Counted from the stretch's first letter, positions 11,565-23,699 are shown. The stretch is DNA of 64,000 bases from Ophiura sarsii (GCA_035610835.1 CM069455.1:16195874-16259873); one strand, 5' to 3'. A program made the numbers and translations. The notes: generated by a model from the letters alone, not told the origin.

Positions 11565-11668
11565 TTACCAATTATTGCAGCAGTCGGTGGTGCAGCTAGC
11601 AGATGAGTCGCAACCCTGGGGAAAGTGAACATTCCCTACTTTGCTGCTTGAATCACACGTGGCGGATC
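11565..11668 (-). CDS. Secreted Cys-rich peptide, exon 4 (A1 copy)
   Basis: This exon starts after AG in ATACGCAG and runs 104 nt to TAA. It encodes the cysteine-rich end of the precursor, finishing DCCNNW. It is identical in sequence to the A2 exon 23700-23803, while the neighbouring intron already differs (AAAAATATC against AAAAAAATC). No signal-peptide exon lies between this cassette and block A2. It is therefore either an alternative 3' cassette of the same gene or an orphan, possibly decaying, copy. Confidence 0.5.
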
Positions 11669-11800
11669 CTGCGTATTGCATATAGAGAAGAAGAAAAATA
11701 TCAATAAAATTAACTTTAAAAAATGTATTAATTAATGAATTAGCATTACTTAAGTCATTCATTAATTTTAAATTATCTATAATGTTTATTATTTGATTAC

Positions 11801-11836
11801 CTGGACAATCAATTCCCTCAAGCTTGTATCTCGTGC
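11801..11836 (-). CDS. Secreted Cys-rich peptide, exon 3 (A1 copy)
   Basis: A 36-nt exon between ACACAG and the donor GTAATC, split in phase 1 at both ends. A competing upstream acceptor (TTTTTCAG, exon start 11853) has the better pyrimidine tract. It would break the frame of the joined model and add an odd seventh cysteine. The sequence matches A2 23936-23971. Confidence 0.45.
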
Positions 11837-11984
11837 CTGTGTAAGTACATACGCTGAAAAAGAATTAAACGTATGTTAAAAGTGTTATGGATTTCACATG
11901 CGATATCCATTGTTCCAGCTATAACGTATTGCACGTACATGTATTCCCTCGTAGTAGGCAAAATAAAACGAATCCAGTTTCCGG

Positions 11985-12095
11985 CAGCCTGGTGCTAAGC
12001 ATTGGTTTCCAGTTTCCAATACGATTTATTCCGTTAAAATATACTACCGGGTTCCAAATTGTCGGTTCCTTTCATTTATGCTTAGCACCAGGCTG
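11985..12095. repeat. Short inverted-repeat element, CAGCCTGGTGCTAAGCA ends
   Basis: CAGCCTGGTGCTAAGCAT and its complement bracket 111 bp. No target duplication is obvious. It is also present in A2, in the intron upstream of exon 3. Confidence 0.5.
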
Positions 12096-12171
12096 CTTGA
12101 AATGAGATTCAAATAAAACAAGTCATTCATTTGAACATGGTATAGACGTTATTCATAATTGGCGCATTTAC

Positions 12172-12305
12172 GTCAAAAGAGGGCCGTGCTATCCAACTGA
12201 GCATGCTCAGAGCAACTAGTGCTCCGAAAACGAGGCCAGCGATGTAACCGAGACGAGAGTGATGTAGTTTTTCAATGTGGTGAACTTTTTGCACTAATCC
12301 CCGCA
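12172..12305 (-). CDS. Possible membrane-segment exon (weak)
   Basis: On the minus strand, an open frame follows the acceptor TATGATTAG and reaches a plausible donor GTAAAT. It contains a hydrophobic run (GYIAGLVFGALVALSMLSW). It starts in phase 1, so it could join exon 2 of the secreted-peptide gene, but its end phase does not fit exon 3. Without the donor it stays open to a stop at 12127. The A2 copy is 24307-24440. This could be an alternative membrane-bound form or pure chance. Confidence 0.22.
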
Positions 12306-13029
12306 CTAATCATAAAAAGTCTTCATACTTCTGAGCTGTTCAATATTTGACCTTATTACATTCGTGAAATAAACTTGAACGTATATATAAACTATCTATT
12401 CCACTAGATTGAAATGAAATGTTCGCAGGTAACCGACACTTTCTAGACAAATGTTCACATTTCATTACAAGTACATACGCTGAAATAAAATCAAACGAAG
12501 GCCTATAGGCCTATATTAAAAGTTGTACAAATTAAGGGGCAGTAATTTTCTTTTGTGGGGGTATTATTTTTAGTTTTTGAACTTAAATTTTGTTTTCATC
12601 CCCTATAACAATGGTCTTATAATATTATGACCCCCACCTCTATTTTCCGTTAAAAAAATCTATGACTCCGCAGGATATTTGGGGCCCCCTAAGAAAAAGA
12701 CAGCCCTCTAAAGGGGTAGGCTATCAACAGTATTTTCACCACAGAATTTGTCTATTCCATTTGAAATCCATACACACTAAAAAAAACAAATAGGGTAGGT
12801 CGGTCGGGATTTTTTTTAAATCATCTGCTTTGGGGACTTAAAAAATATCCGAAAAATGAAAGAAAGCAGTCAGAAACTTGAATACTTTGTTCCATTTTTT
12901 TATATATATTATATATATTTGCTCCGTCAAAATAATTTTAAAAATATTCAGGGTCGGCGATGTATTTAGGTTCGGTCGGGTTAGGCCAATCAAACCTTTT
13001 TTTTAGACCTTATCAAATGAAAGACATTA

Positions 13030-13140
13030 CTACCTAAATCTTCCCCACAGGGTGACTCCATTTGAAAATTTCACTCCTTGTGGGGAAGATTAAGGTAATG
13101 TCTTCCACATGGGGTGTATGGATTTCCAGTGGAATAGCCA
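13030..13140. mobile_element. Palindromic 'CCATTTGAAAT' repeat
   Basis: The segment from TCTTCCCCACAGGG through GGATTTCCAGTGGAATAGCC is self-complementary in part. It is shared with 1848-2265 and 14886-15105. A2 is cut inside this repeat, at about 25232. Confidence 0.5.
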
Positions 13141-13439
13141 AATGTACCGGAACAATTTACCGTTTTCTTTTCTCCCGTAGGCAACATATATGGCTATATC
13201 TTGCTAGACTTCCCGTACGGAATAAGCCGTGTAATATACGACAACACATTTTAATTGGTATGACATGCGCACATCAGTTACGGGACGTCCATCAAGACAT
13301 TGCCAAAGATATTGTATGTTTGAACTCCATCTCTCTTGTGAATTAGAAAAGAGATGATCGGTCGGATGGTTTATTATGTCATTTTGAGTAAAGTGTGACG
13401 AAATGTGTAACACATAACCTCCATATTTATACAATCACT

Positions 13440-13737
13440 CCCGGGGGGGGGGGGGGGGGTACTTACGTATGTAAGGCATACGGGGACGTGCCGCTCCAGT
13501 GGGTCGTTTTTTCATGAGACATCCTTAGCCATGGGTAGGCTTTTCAACTGAAAAATCCTTAGACATGGGTCCTGTTTGTCTATTTTCGCGAAAATTTGCC
13601 AAAATTAGGTCTATTTTCGCGAAAATTTTGTCTAAAATGAAGCAAAACCCCTAAAAATGGGTACCGATTTTTCCAAAATCGCCCTTAGAAATGGGTAGGG
13701 GTTTTGAATCTCCAGCGGCACACCCCCGACCAAACCA
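13440..13737 (+). mobile_element. CCGGG/poly-G element, reverse of the 4987-5278 type
   Basis: It starts CCCGGGGG and GTACTTACGTATG, and shares CGTGCCGCTCCAGTGGGTCG and TTTTCGCGAAAA motifs with 4987-5278 in inverse orientation. AATCACT flanks both sides (13433-13439 and 13738-13744). The far terminus lacks a C-run, so it is truncated or decayed. Confidence 0.55.
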
Positions 13738-13803
13738 AATCACTATTACCTCCATGTTCATCCAAACCCCCTACATGTCATTAATCATTATTAAAAAAAC
13801 CCC

Positions 13804-14074
13804 GGAAAAGTGTACTTTGGGTCCAGATACTGGTATACCAGTATCGCACGATACTGGCACATGAAATCTACCAGTATACCGATGTTTCAATATCGATCGA
13901 TACCGGTACATAGTTGTGTTCCAGTATCGGGCGATTCTGGAACTTTATATGTGCCTGCTAGAATCGTCCGATACTGGAACACAAAATTTGTACCAGTATC
14001 GAACGATACTGGTTGTTCCAGTATCGGACGATACTAGTACAATCCGGAATCTGAGACCTTAAGTACACTTTTCC
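13804..14074. mobile_element. MITE carrying a cluster of CCAGTATCG..CGATACTGG palindromes (A1)
   Basis: The ends GGAAAAGTGTACTT and complement form a ~20-bp inverted repeat. Inside are at least five dyads built from CCAGTATCG and CGATACTGG with a 1-2 base centre, plus variants such as TCGATCGATACCGG. The A2 relative (25237-25469) lacks the left end. Confidence 0.6.
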
Positions 14075-14876
14075 ACACAAAAACGTTTAACAGTGCGCAT
14101 GACGATACAAAATGGTTACACTCACAATCACGCCAGAATTCTGGGTGATACTCAAAATCATAATGTACGTCACACTGTAATCCTAGAACTTCTATCGGTC
14201 GCTGTCGGCTCACTGTATACTGGTGTCGATGTCGAAGATCGAGCGCGAGACGAACCGTCTTCTCTGTTCGCCGCGTCGGTCTCTGACATCGATGTATGAG
14301 CCGCGAGCTACCGATTTCATGCATACATTGTTACGCATTACACTCTAAATCATGCAAATATGTACGTTACGCATGTATAACAGTTTTAAATGTAAGTTCA
14401 ACTCACCAGACTAAAGGATCGGCATAAACGTTATCGCCCACATTCGATATGTCACAAGTTGGCCGTTTTCCTAAAATCATATAAAATCAAGTTTTATAAA
14501 CCATTCTGGTATATTAACCCTAATTCTACCGGACCCCCCCCCCCCCCCCCCCACTTTTTCAGAATTTATTTTTCAACGTGGAAAATCGACCAAAATATCC
14601 CCCGATCCCCCCGGGATTTGATCCAGGGACCTCCAGCACGTGGAGCTTATAGGATTCCCCAACCACGACTGTCAACGGTAGTCTGCGCAGTGTATTGCGC
14701 AAACTATATGGATTGGGTCCATTTTTTCATCGAAAAACTTCCACGCCGGGTGGTACCAACGTGCCCAGTCGTGGTATATTGTGGTATATGGTAGGGTTAG
14801 GGTTAAGGATCCTAAATGATCAAACAAATTGTATTACAAACGACATTCTTTTCTTTCTGAAACTTAGTTTGCTGCG

Positions 14877-15105
14877 ACTCGTGCATTGGGCTATTCCATT
14901 TGAAATCCATACACCCCCTATGCATGGAAGACGTGACCTTATTATTCCACAGGGAGTGTGAATATCAAATGAGGGTATCCTACCTTCATTGGTAACTCCA
15001 TTTGAACCCCCCTCCCCTATGTGGAAGATTAAGGTCATTTCTTCCACAGGGGATAGGATTAAGGTCATTTTTTCCATAGGGGATGGATTGCAAATGGACC
15101 AGTCC
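14877..15105. mobile_element. Palindromic 'CCATTTGAAAT' repeat (A1)
   Basis: It contains ATTCCATTTGAAATCCATAC, two CTTCCACAGGG/CTTCCATAGGG blocks and AAATGGACCAG. The A2 copy at 26265-26445 lacks one internal block of about 30 bp. Confidence 0.5.
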
Positions 15106-15388
15106 AATTTTGAACATTTCTGAAAAAACTTAAACAATTTCGAAAATTATTGCAAATTTGGCAAATTACTCAACCGACAGATCTTACCTGAAAGAGAACG
15201 GGGTTTTTTCGCCGCCTTTATCGAATGGCGAAGAATGGCGGGCATAGAGCAGAAGAAGAGGGCAGTATTTTAATTGGGACTATAACGGGAGAGAGCGCAC
15301 TTCAAGTTGGGTAAAACAGGGATATTTCAGACCAAACTAAGTCAAGGTGCAGCCAGGTTTGCAGAGTTCTAATAATAGCGGGACTCAC

Positions 15389-15434
15389 TTTTGGTAAGTA
15401 AAGACTCGATCTCCTCTAGTTCCAAATCTTTCTC
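15389..15434 (-). CDS. Secreted Cys-rich peptide, exon 2 (A1 copy, 9-nt shorter)
   Basis: A 46-nt exon between acceptor ATTCTAG and donor GTGAGT encodes EKDLELEEIESLLTK plus one base. Compared with A2 (26734-26788) it lacks exactly nine bases, three codons, leaving frame and splice sites intact. In-frame loss in an otherwise indel-rich background supports real coding. A second splice-like signal (TTCTCTTTCAG/GTAAGA) lies about 200 bp downstream at 15187 and may mark a further exon that I could not place. Confidence 0.5.
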
Positions 15435-15504
15435 CTAGAATACAATGAAATAAAGAAATAAAAGTATAATTAATGTTTATGATAGTCAATTTCATAGGTG
15501 TTTA

Positions 15505-15865
15505 TCGGGAGGGTGCACGCCGTTTGATTCAAATTTAACATTGTTTTTGTATATATATCAATATGTGTTTTTACGTGTCGGTTTTTTTTAATTTTAAACC
15601 AATCGGCGTGCCTTGGCACGCCGTTTGGTTCAAAATTAACATTGTTTTTGTATTTGACGTTAGTGGTTCAAAATTAATAAACGTCACGTCAAAACACAAA
15701 TAAAACACATATCGGAACAAAAGGCGTGGCATAGGAACGCCGTTTGGTTCAAAATTGTAAAAAAACGACACGTAAAAACACATATTGATATACCAAAAAA
15801 AAACAAAAAAACTGGTATGCAAAAACCATGTAAATTTTGAACCAAACGACGTGCCATATTCATGC
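15505..15865. repeat. Inverted repeat with ACGCCGTTTGGTTCAAAATT units
   Basis: The word ACGCCGTTTGGTTCAAAATT and complements occur four or more times in both orientations, with CGACACGTAAAAACACATAT pairing across. The same block recurs near 26860-27149 and 38335-38628, so it is a foldback element shared by A1, A2 and B2. Confidence 0.6.
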
Positions 15866-16619
15866 AAAATGTTTTGCAAAAGGGCTTAGATCCAATTTTT
15901 TGGAAGAATAAAGAATGTAATAATCTTAAGAATTGAAGTGATTGATTTGAAAAACATACTGTATTTGTTTGGCATAGGCCTACTATGAACCTCTTTTAAA
16001 ATACTCACTGTTAATGAGAAACGTGAATGGTATTAATGTATTGGGAGTTTATCTAAATTTTCCTTAAAAGTATTCACCAAATTGCATGAATCCAGTTTCA
16101 AAAATACAAAATATTTCAGCTTCTAAGGTGCCCCCCCCCCCCCCCCCCCCTTAGACACTGTGCGCAAAAGAGCGCAATTGGCACTAATGCGCCAGCCAAT
16201 CAACCCCTCCCCCAAAAAAAAAAATCCATACTTTGGGAACCTTTTCAGCATCAAGGCGAACAAATCAGCTTTCCACTGATATTCATAACGGAATGAACAA
16301 ATTATACAAATATGTTGGCGATTGAATAAAAACAAATCAATCTGTTTATCTGTGAATAAAAATTAAATTATTTCAATTCATCTCACGTAACACCTTAAAG
16401 TGGTTGAAACCTATAGAGATGGTTGTCAGTAATTACAAATAATTGGAACGACAAAATAATAGTTAGGACATTTTTGTGTATAAATAAGTGTTGAAGAGCT
16501 TTTAATAACATGACGTCATTGTTAGAATAAAGAGAACCCACTTCACTCTTGCGTGCCCGTAAGAAAAAGGTTCTCGTTCCGGTAATATTCGTTGTTTAAA
16601 GGCCTGTCTGTTGCGTATA

Positions 16620-17190
16620 CAGTCATCAAAAAAGTAACTATACAGGTAATAAATGGTCTTCTAACTCTAAAAATACATATCCTACCTAAAAATATTAAAC
16701 TCTAAAGTTATTGTAAAATTCATCTTCTTTAATATGAGATATTGCACGCTAGGATCGGGTGATTATTGAGGAAATGACACTCTCACATGTAAGGTGAAGT
16801 CCGATTTTCATTTTCACATTTTTATTTTCTACACGCGGACCCATCGACGGGTACCTTATCGATTACCGGTAGAGCAATTGGGGGATGCATGGGCAAGTTG
16901 GACAGTCGGCCGTATCGTTCCGATGGATCAATACGCCACACACACGCTACCTGTCATACTCTCCCCCGTGTTGAAATGTAAAATGTGAGAATGAAATTGT
17001 GACTTTACCTTACATTTTGGATTGTCACTTCTTCAATATTCGGCAACCGATCCTAACGTGCAATATCTCATATTAAAGAAGATAAATTTCTCAACAACTT
17101 TATGATTTGATATTTTTAGGTAGAAGGCCTATATATTTTAAGAGTTAAAAGTCCATTTATTACCTGTATAGTTACTTTTTTTGATGACTG
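16620..17190. mobile_element. Foldback MITE with arms over 200 bp (CAGTCATCAAAAAAGTAAC)
   Basis: The termini CAGTCATCAAAAAAGTAACT and complement are flanked by TA (16618-16619, 17191-17192). Pairing continues past GATATTGCACGCTAGGATCGG and through CTTACATTTTG-like sequence, so most of the element can fold on itself. Copies are at 30101-30662 and 40757-41312. It is probably Tc1/mariner-type, non-autonomous. Confidence 0.8.
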
Positions 17191-17239
17191 TAGAGCTAAC
17201 GTGTGTTTAAAGTTGTGAGCGTGTGACTTGCGTTGTGAT

Positions 17240-18130
17240 CAATACGCTAGCGCTACGCTACGTTGAGCATTCGCCGTATGAACGTTTCGCATGTTGGGTG
17301 TAGGTTTCTTCTTAAAGGCCCTGTCACACCATAGCGTATGGCCTGAACGTGGCCTGAACGTATGCCGACGTATTCAAAAAATAGCTCGAACATTGTCAGA
17401 GTCCAAGAACGTCCAAGAACGTCCAACTTCCCAACGAATTGCGTAGGAAAAGTCGACATCGGTGATGGAATGGACGTATGCATAGCGTATGCATAGCGTA
17501 TTAAACGTATACATAGCGTATGACTAACGTATTGATAGCGTATCACTAACTTATAATAAACTTATGACAGCGTATCACAGCGTATGCGATCAGCGAGCGT
17601 ATACCAACGTATGCTTAACGGCCTATCACAGCGTATGCGAGCGTATGACCAGCGTATGTCTGCCGTGTTCGACGTATCCTCGGCGTATAACGAGCACGTG
17701 ACTTATGCCGCTGCAGAAATTGAGTTTCGTACACGGCGGGACAAGTGTTGCCAAGTAAACGCAGCCTAGATGAAAACTATTAAAATATCTAGAAGGGTAA
17801 ATCTATAGGTCCAACCTATAACTTACGACGAGTAACGTACCTCTAACGTATGTCAGCGTATGTCAACGTGTGTCTAACGTATGTCAGCGTTTGTAAACGT
17901 ATGTCTAACGTACCACGAACCTATCGGGAACTTATGCAGAACGTAAGTTAAGCACACGTTGAGTATGTCGAGAAATTTTGAACATGCTCTATAATTTTTC
18001 GCGGACTCGACGTGTTCCAAATGTTCACAACGTATCACGGCGTGCTCTTAACGTAAACGACGTATCCCCAACTTGCCCCTAACTTGTATCAGCGTACACC
18101 AACGTACGCCAACGTATTTTTCGATATTTC
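17240..18130. repeat. CGTAT/AACGT-rich irregular repeat
   Basis: More than twenty occurrences of (A/G)CGTAT with variable spacers (AGCGTATG, AACGTATG, AACGTACC) run through about 850 bp. A possible terminus, CCCTGTCACACCATAGCGTATG-like, sits at about 17320. Similar text recurs at 27150-27330 and 38630-38810. No stable period, so not a simple satellite; likely a degenerate transposon interior. Confidence 0.55.
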
Positions 18131-18600
18131 GCATTTAATTAGCAACAACGCAAATTTACGATTATTTTTGGTGTTAGAACAATTTTTGGATTTTCAATAA
18201 AATTGGGGTCTTAAGAACTGATGCAGGCTCAAAAGGGGGTCATAAGAGCTAGCAGTAGAGGGTGAAAAGGGGGGTCTTCAGCGCGGCACATACCTATACC
18301 CTTTTCCAATGTCAGTGCCGCCCCCCCCCCACCCCCCCCCCCCCCCCCCCCCCGGGTAAAATTTAACACTCATGCAAAAACATGACAAACCTAACTATAG
18401 AGATGGCAGTATTTAGTGCTTACATTTCAGAATAGTGATTTTGGTCCACACTGCACAACTAGTCCGAACGGCTCCGTACGTGTAAGTGACTTATACGTAA
18501 GATTTATACGATAACCGCCAAAGGAATATTTCGCATCACCATACGTAAAAGCACTCGGATGACAATTGAACTGAGACCGATGCAAAGATTTCCATAATAA

Positions 18601-18839
18601 CAATTTCCACGCGGCAGGCAGCTGCCGACGACATTCCAAAATTGCACAAAATTTTTCAAAATTTTTAACATTGTTGAAATACATTACCATATTCGAAATC
18701 ACCATGAGAAATGCATTGAAATAAGTACCAACATGCTAAGTATCGGTCCAGTAATCCTTGAGATAGACTCTGAAATTTGGGAAATGTTTCTGAAAATTCT
18801 GTTTTGTATATTGTAAAACTTATAGCCGCGTGGAAAGTG
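18601..18839. mobile_element. piggyBac-like MITE, A2 copy
   Basis: Same element as 3763-3998, ending GCCGCGTGGAAAGTG then TTAA (18840-18843). Confidence 0.7.
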
Positions 18840-19796
18840 TTAATATAGAAATCTTTGAATAAGTCGAGGGAGTATAATAGTAATGGGAGAGGAAATTCGA
18901 ATCGCAAAAATGAAGCCTCCTATTATGGGCATATGGGTGTGAGTATGCGAGATGTTTATCACAAAATGGGGGCGCTATCTTGACAACGCCACATCAACGC
19001 CATGATTGACGGCACAAAAGTCCTAAGTTATAAGGGACATTGAGACGCGCGATGTAGACTGTATCCGTCGCCACCTGCACCATCGGCCTCATTATCTTTT
19101 GCGCATGCGTCCGTGCGCCATGTTAGGAGACAGGTGGATAAAGTCTACGCGCGATGTACCGCACAAAACGAGGGCGCTATCACACTATAGAGGCTTCAAT
19201 ATCGGCAATGGGAACTGGGAATTCAGTGTTTAGTAGCACAGGCCTGATTAGTCTCAGTCTTGGGCCTCACATCTGCCTAACAGTCTATTATTGTTCCCTT
19301 CTAATAGAATATCATGTCCGCGATTAGGCCACACGCACGTGGTTTATGATATACGCACTCGTCACGCATTGATACACAGTGCGCTTGTTGCCTTCACGCT
19401 CGCCTACGTCCTTTTGAATTCCATCGCTGCTTTAAAGTTGGGCCAAACAAAGAAGAAGGTCTGTCTCAGAAGCCCGCCCGCATTGGTATGTGAAATGAGC
19501 TACGCCGCGTAGGTCTATGCGCTGGGGGCTAAAAACCTTCTCTTTTTTTTCTCTTTTTTTTGATTTTTAAAAAAAAAGTGTAAAAAAGTTCTCCGTAAGC
19601 TTGGATAAGCAACAAAAAAATTAAAATTAAAAATAAAAAAAATCGCATACCACCTCAGCCTATTTTCTAAAAAAAAAAAAAGCAACAAAAAAAAGCACAG
19701 CACTTAGCTTTTTTGCACAATGTTTCTGAGACAGACCTTCTTCTTTGTTTGGCCTTGACGAATTCGACATAGGCCTAAATTCTTTTTGCTCTTGAG

Positions 19797-20137
19797 CAGT
19801 GGCGTAACAGCCGGGGGACAGGGGGGCACAGTGCCCCCCCCCCCCTGAAGGTGCTCAGCAGGAAATGAAAAAGGAAAAAGGGAGGAAAAAGAAAAAGGAA
19901 AAGAAGAAAGGGAAAGACTGTTGTATTATTTGTACTGCGAAATTTTGTGACCGTGCGAAATCTTTTGACGCCCCCCCCCCCCCCTCCACTTACGTGAAAT
20001 TCGCGAGGTGACTGACTGGGAAAAATTTGGGGCAACCTTTTACGAAAAATTCCGGGACGGAATTATTCTAACCAGGAATTGTTTTGGCTGTGCCCCCCCC
20101 CCCCTGACAACCAACCTCTGTTACGCCCCTGCGCCTG
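19797..20137. mobile_element. Poly-C hAT MITE, only in A2
   Basis: It starts CAGTGGCGTAACAG and ends GTTACGCCCCTG plus CGCCTG. CTCTTGAG flanks both sides (19789-19796, 20138-20145), and A1 has the empty site at about 5690. The 8-bp duplication and CAG..CTG ends mark a hAT-type element. The interior holds three C-runs and an A/G-rich stretch but no transposase. Confidence 0.8.
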
Positions 20138-21578
20138 CTCTTGAGTCTTGACTATTCCAGATCTTGATAGGTCTTACCAGAATTGCAAACCCAAATTTGA
20201 TTGATATACGTTTCATATTTACCAATTGGTTCCGTTTAAGGTTCAGCTGCGCCTCTGTTAAAGAGAAAAAAGATGACATATAATTGTTGATTATTTTAAA
20301 GATAAATACCAATACGTATAACTAAATAAATAGGCCTACGCTAAAACCGCTTTTTGGTATAATGTATAGTTATAATTATGCCGCTAGAGGATTGCATTAG
20401 CTTTCACAAGAATTTTAGTTCATCAAAATCCGTGGAGTCAAACAAGCGGCACCAAGCATCAACATCTTATGGGGTGTGTGTGGGGGGGGGGGGGGGTGGG
20501 GGAGGGGGAAACACAAAATATGGGTGTGCAAGAAAATCAAATTGGGATGCAAATGCGCGCGCTCGAAAATGTTGGGTTTTTATTGTAAAGATTGCCTGAA
20601 ATTAGATTAATTTGTTCTAAATCAACGTTTCAGACTAAATGTTAAGTTAATTTTAAGGAATTCTGACATTGAAATTAAAATTTCTTGATTGTTTGGGGAC
20701 AAAATGGTTTGGGGCTTGAGCTGAATGGGGGGAAACGGGGGGGGGGGGTCACGACTGGGGGACATGCCCCCCCCCCCCCCCCCCCCCCCCCTAGTGCCGT
20801 CACTGGGTACTAACACTATACAATTTGCAGTTAATAATGGCACAAACCACTCTTTTCTATGTTGTTTTAACAATAATATTAATATTATTTGGTTATCTTG
20901 GTTTCAAATTAAATGAAACACGACTATTTAAATGAAACACGACATACACTTTTGTGTGCTGTATGCACAATACTTACGCGTGCATTCAGAGCCATAGAAT
21001 CTGTAGGTTACCACACCGGCGGCGTCAGTTTCAGAGATGCATTCACTGTGAAACACAGATATAACAAGGTAAGTCTTAAAAAAGACAAATGTCGCTCAGA
21101 GGGATTGTGTTTAAACGCAAGGGGCATAAGGAAGAATATGAACACAGTATGATAAAAAAAAACCAGCAATCTCATTTTGAACTAAATCAAATTTTACATA
21201 TAACATAAACATTGTTTCAAAAAGTATTTGATTGTTATGAGTTGTCCCCGAATTTGTTTTGGAGTCACTAAACATACTAAATGTGTATCGATAAAAGAGT
21301 ATACCTATCACATCAAAATCAATCAAGTGCGATTGAATGGAGATATGAGGGTGAGGAGGCACTAAAAAGGTTATGGATGTCATCTTCCACAGAACTTCTA
21401 ACATCAGGAGAGGGCAAGTCAACATATTAATAATGGCCGCAATAATTACTATTTAAAACGTTAATTTATAAAAACATCTTATTAATTAATTAATTAAAAC
21501 ATATGTTCATATTAATATGTTAATTATTTGGCGGTGGGTGGAGAAATTAAAATTAAAAATCAAGAAAATGTTGGATAT

Positions 21579-22596
21579 TGACTCCGTGAATGTTAGACCC
21601 AAATAGAAAGAGTTGACTCCGCGGATGTTAGATCCAAATAGAAAGAGTTGACTCCGTGAATGTTAGACCCAAATAGAAATAGTTGTCTCCGCGGATGTTA
21701 GACCCAAATAGAAAGAGTTGTCTCCGTGAATGTTAGATCCAAATAGAAAGAGTTGACTCCGCGGATGTTAGACCCAAATAGAAAGAGTTGTCTCCGTGAA
21801 TGTTAGATCCAAATATAGAAAGAGTTGACTCCGTGAATGTTAGACCCAAATAGAAAGAGTTGACTCCGTGAATGTTAGACCCAAATAGAAAGAGTTGACT
21901 CCGCGGATGTTAGACCCAAATAGAAAGAGTTAACTCCGCGGATGTTAGACCCAAATAGAAAGAGTTGTCTCCGTGAATGTTAGATCCAAATAGAAAGAGT
22001 TGACTCCGTGAATGTTAGACCCAAATAGAAAGAGTTGTCTCCGTGAATGTTAGACCCAAATAGAAAGAGTTGTCTCCGCGGATGTTAGACCCAAATAGAA
22101 AGAGTTGTCTCCGTGAATGTTAGACCCAAATAGAAAGAGTTGTCTCCGTGAATGTTAGATCCAAATAGAAAGAGTTGACTCCGTGAATGTTAGACCCAAA
22201 TAGAAAGAGTTGTCTCCGCGGATGTTAGACCTAAATAGAAAGAGTTGTCTCCGTGAATGTTAGATCCAAATAGAAAGAGTTGACTCCGTGAATGTTAGAC
22301 CCAAATAGAAAGAGTTGTCTCCGTGAATGTTAGACCCAAATAGAAAGAGTTGACTCCGCGGATGTTAGACCCAAATAGAAAGAGTTGTCTCCGTGAATGT
22401 TAGATCCAAATAGAAAGAGTTGACTCCGCGGATGTTAGACCCAAATAGAAAGAGTTGACTCCGCGGATGTTAGACCCAAATAGAAAGAGTTGTCTCCGTG
22501 AATGTTAGACCCAAATAGAAAGAGTTGTCTCCGTGAATGTTAGACCCAAATAGAAAGAGCTGACTCCGTGAATGTTAGATCCAAAGAATTGTCTCC
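21579..22596. repeat. 35-bp minisatellite, about 29 units (A2)
   Basis: Same unit as 9279-10460 with a different copy number and variant order. One unit has an extra AT (CAAATATAGAAAG) and one has GTTAACTCC. The unique DNA that precedes the array in A1 is missing here. Confidence 0.95.
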
Positions 22597-22632
22597 AGTT
22601 GAGACACTTCGTGATTGTATAAAGTACGCTCG

Positions 22633-22973
22633 TATAGATGAGGTGACATTTGTTGACATTTAGGACGCCCTCTGTTGGTTTGAGACAAAACACACCGGGC
22701 AAGAGTTCCTATAGTTTACATAGGCCAGATCAGGTTTTCTAACTAGATTGTGGTGTCACAGCAAATTGCTATCAAAACTGTCTTTAAACTTGCTTAGGAA
22801 TGCTATAAGCTATCGCATTTCACACAAAAAACTAAAACTAAATGAGTTTTACAATTCATTAGAAAGAAATTTCATGTTGTCTTCATTAACTTTACTGTAT
22901 ATTCTGCCTGGAGGGAAACAACAGAGGGTGTCCCATTTGTAAATACATGACATCATAGGTCACCTCATCTATA
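22633..22973. mobile_element. 341-bp MITE with TATAGATGAGGTGAC ends (A2)
   Basis: Same element, position and length as 10495-10835, so it predates the A duplication. Confidence 0.65.
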
Positions 22974-23486
22974 CCAAATATTCTCGATAGTTATCAGCAC
23001 TCGTAGGTAGGGCAAGAGAGTACGAATCAACTTTTGCTATATCTTATTCACCGTCCCGTATGGAATAAATCGTGCACTACAATACATTCACTTAGTTATA
23101 TAAGCATGCATCCGTTACGGGACATAATTTCCAACAAGTCCGGTTCAAATCGCACCATGTCCTACATATTGGCCATGTATAAATGAAGATTCACATTCTA
23201 ACTACATTTTTATCAGGATGTTATAAACCTGTCTCGATCTTTGACCCCATGTCATCAACTTGTTTTCTTATCTCATCAAGTTTATATAAGTCAATAAATC
23301 TGGAAGAAATCGGTGCATGTCTTTGACGTCATGAATCTCTTGGTTTTCACAACAAATATTCAGTAGTTCTTCATTGAAAATTTTAAGGTCTTCCCACAAT
23401 GCAATGTCAACTAATGTGTTTTTCACACGATGCATTTGTCGAGCTCTTGTGTTTTAAAAATAAGAAACAGGAACACTGATAAGTAA

Positions 23487-23492
23487 TTTATT
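23487..23492 (-). terminator. Polyadenylation signal AATAAA (A2)
   Basis: AATAAA on the minus strand, about 208 nt after the stop codon of exon 4 (23700), placing a normal-length 3' UTR. Confidence 0.5.
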
Positions 23493-23699
23493 CATTGATA
23501 TAAACTAGAACCTTAGAGCTCCAACCCCGGCTCCAACGATGAACGTGCTATGAAGCCATGATTGTGTGCATGTGTATATGGAAACCGAGACAAATTGGAG
23601 ACCATAATAAGGGCATTTTGCAAAAACGTTATGCATTGTGGTGGTGTCTTCTTTGGTAGTTCTTACAGTGAAGTATTGCTTACAACATAACATCCACTC

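Larger units (their letters stand above)
3282..15789. repeat. Segmental duplication block A1
   Basis: This block aligns collinearly by eye with 18137-27149 over almost its whole length. A1 alone holds the elements at 4186-4672, 4987-5278, 6470-6935 and 7086-7442, the segment 7930-9278 and the segment 13094-13840. Point differences are sparse. It carries exons 2-4 of the secreted-peptide gene on the minus strand. Confidence 0.85.
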
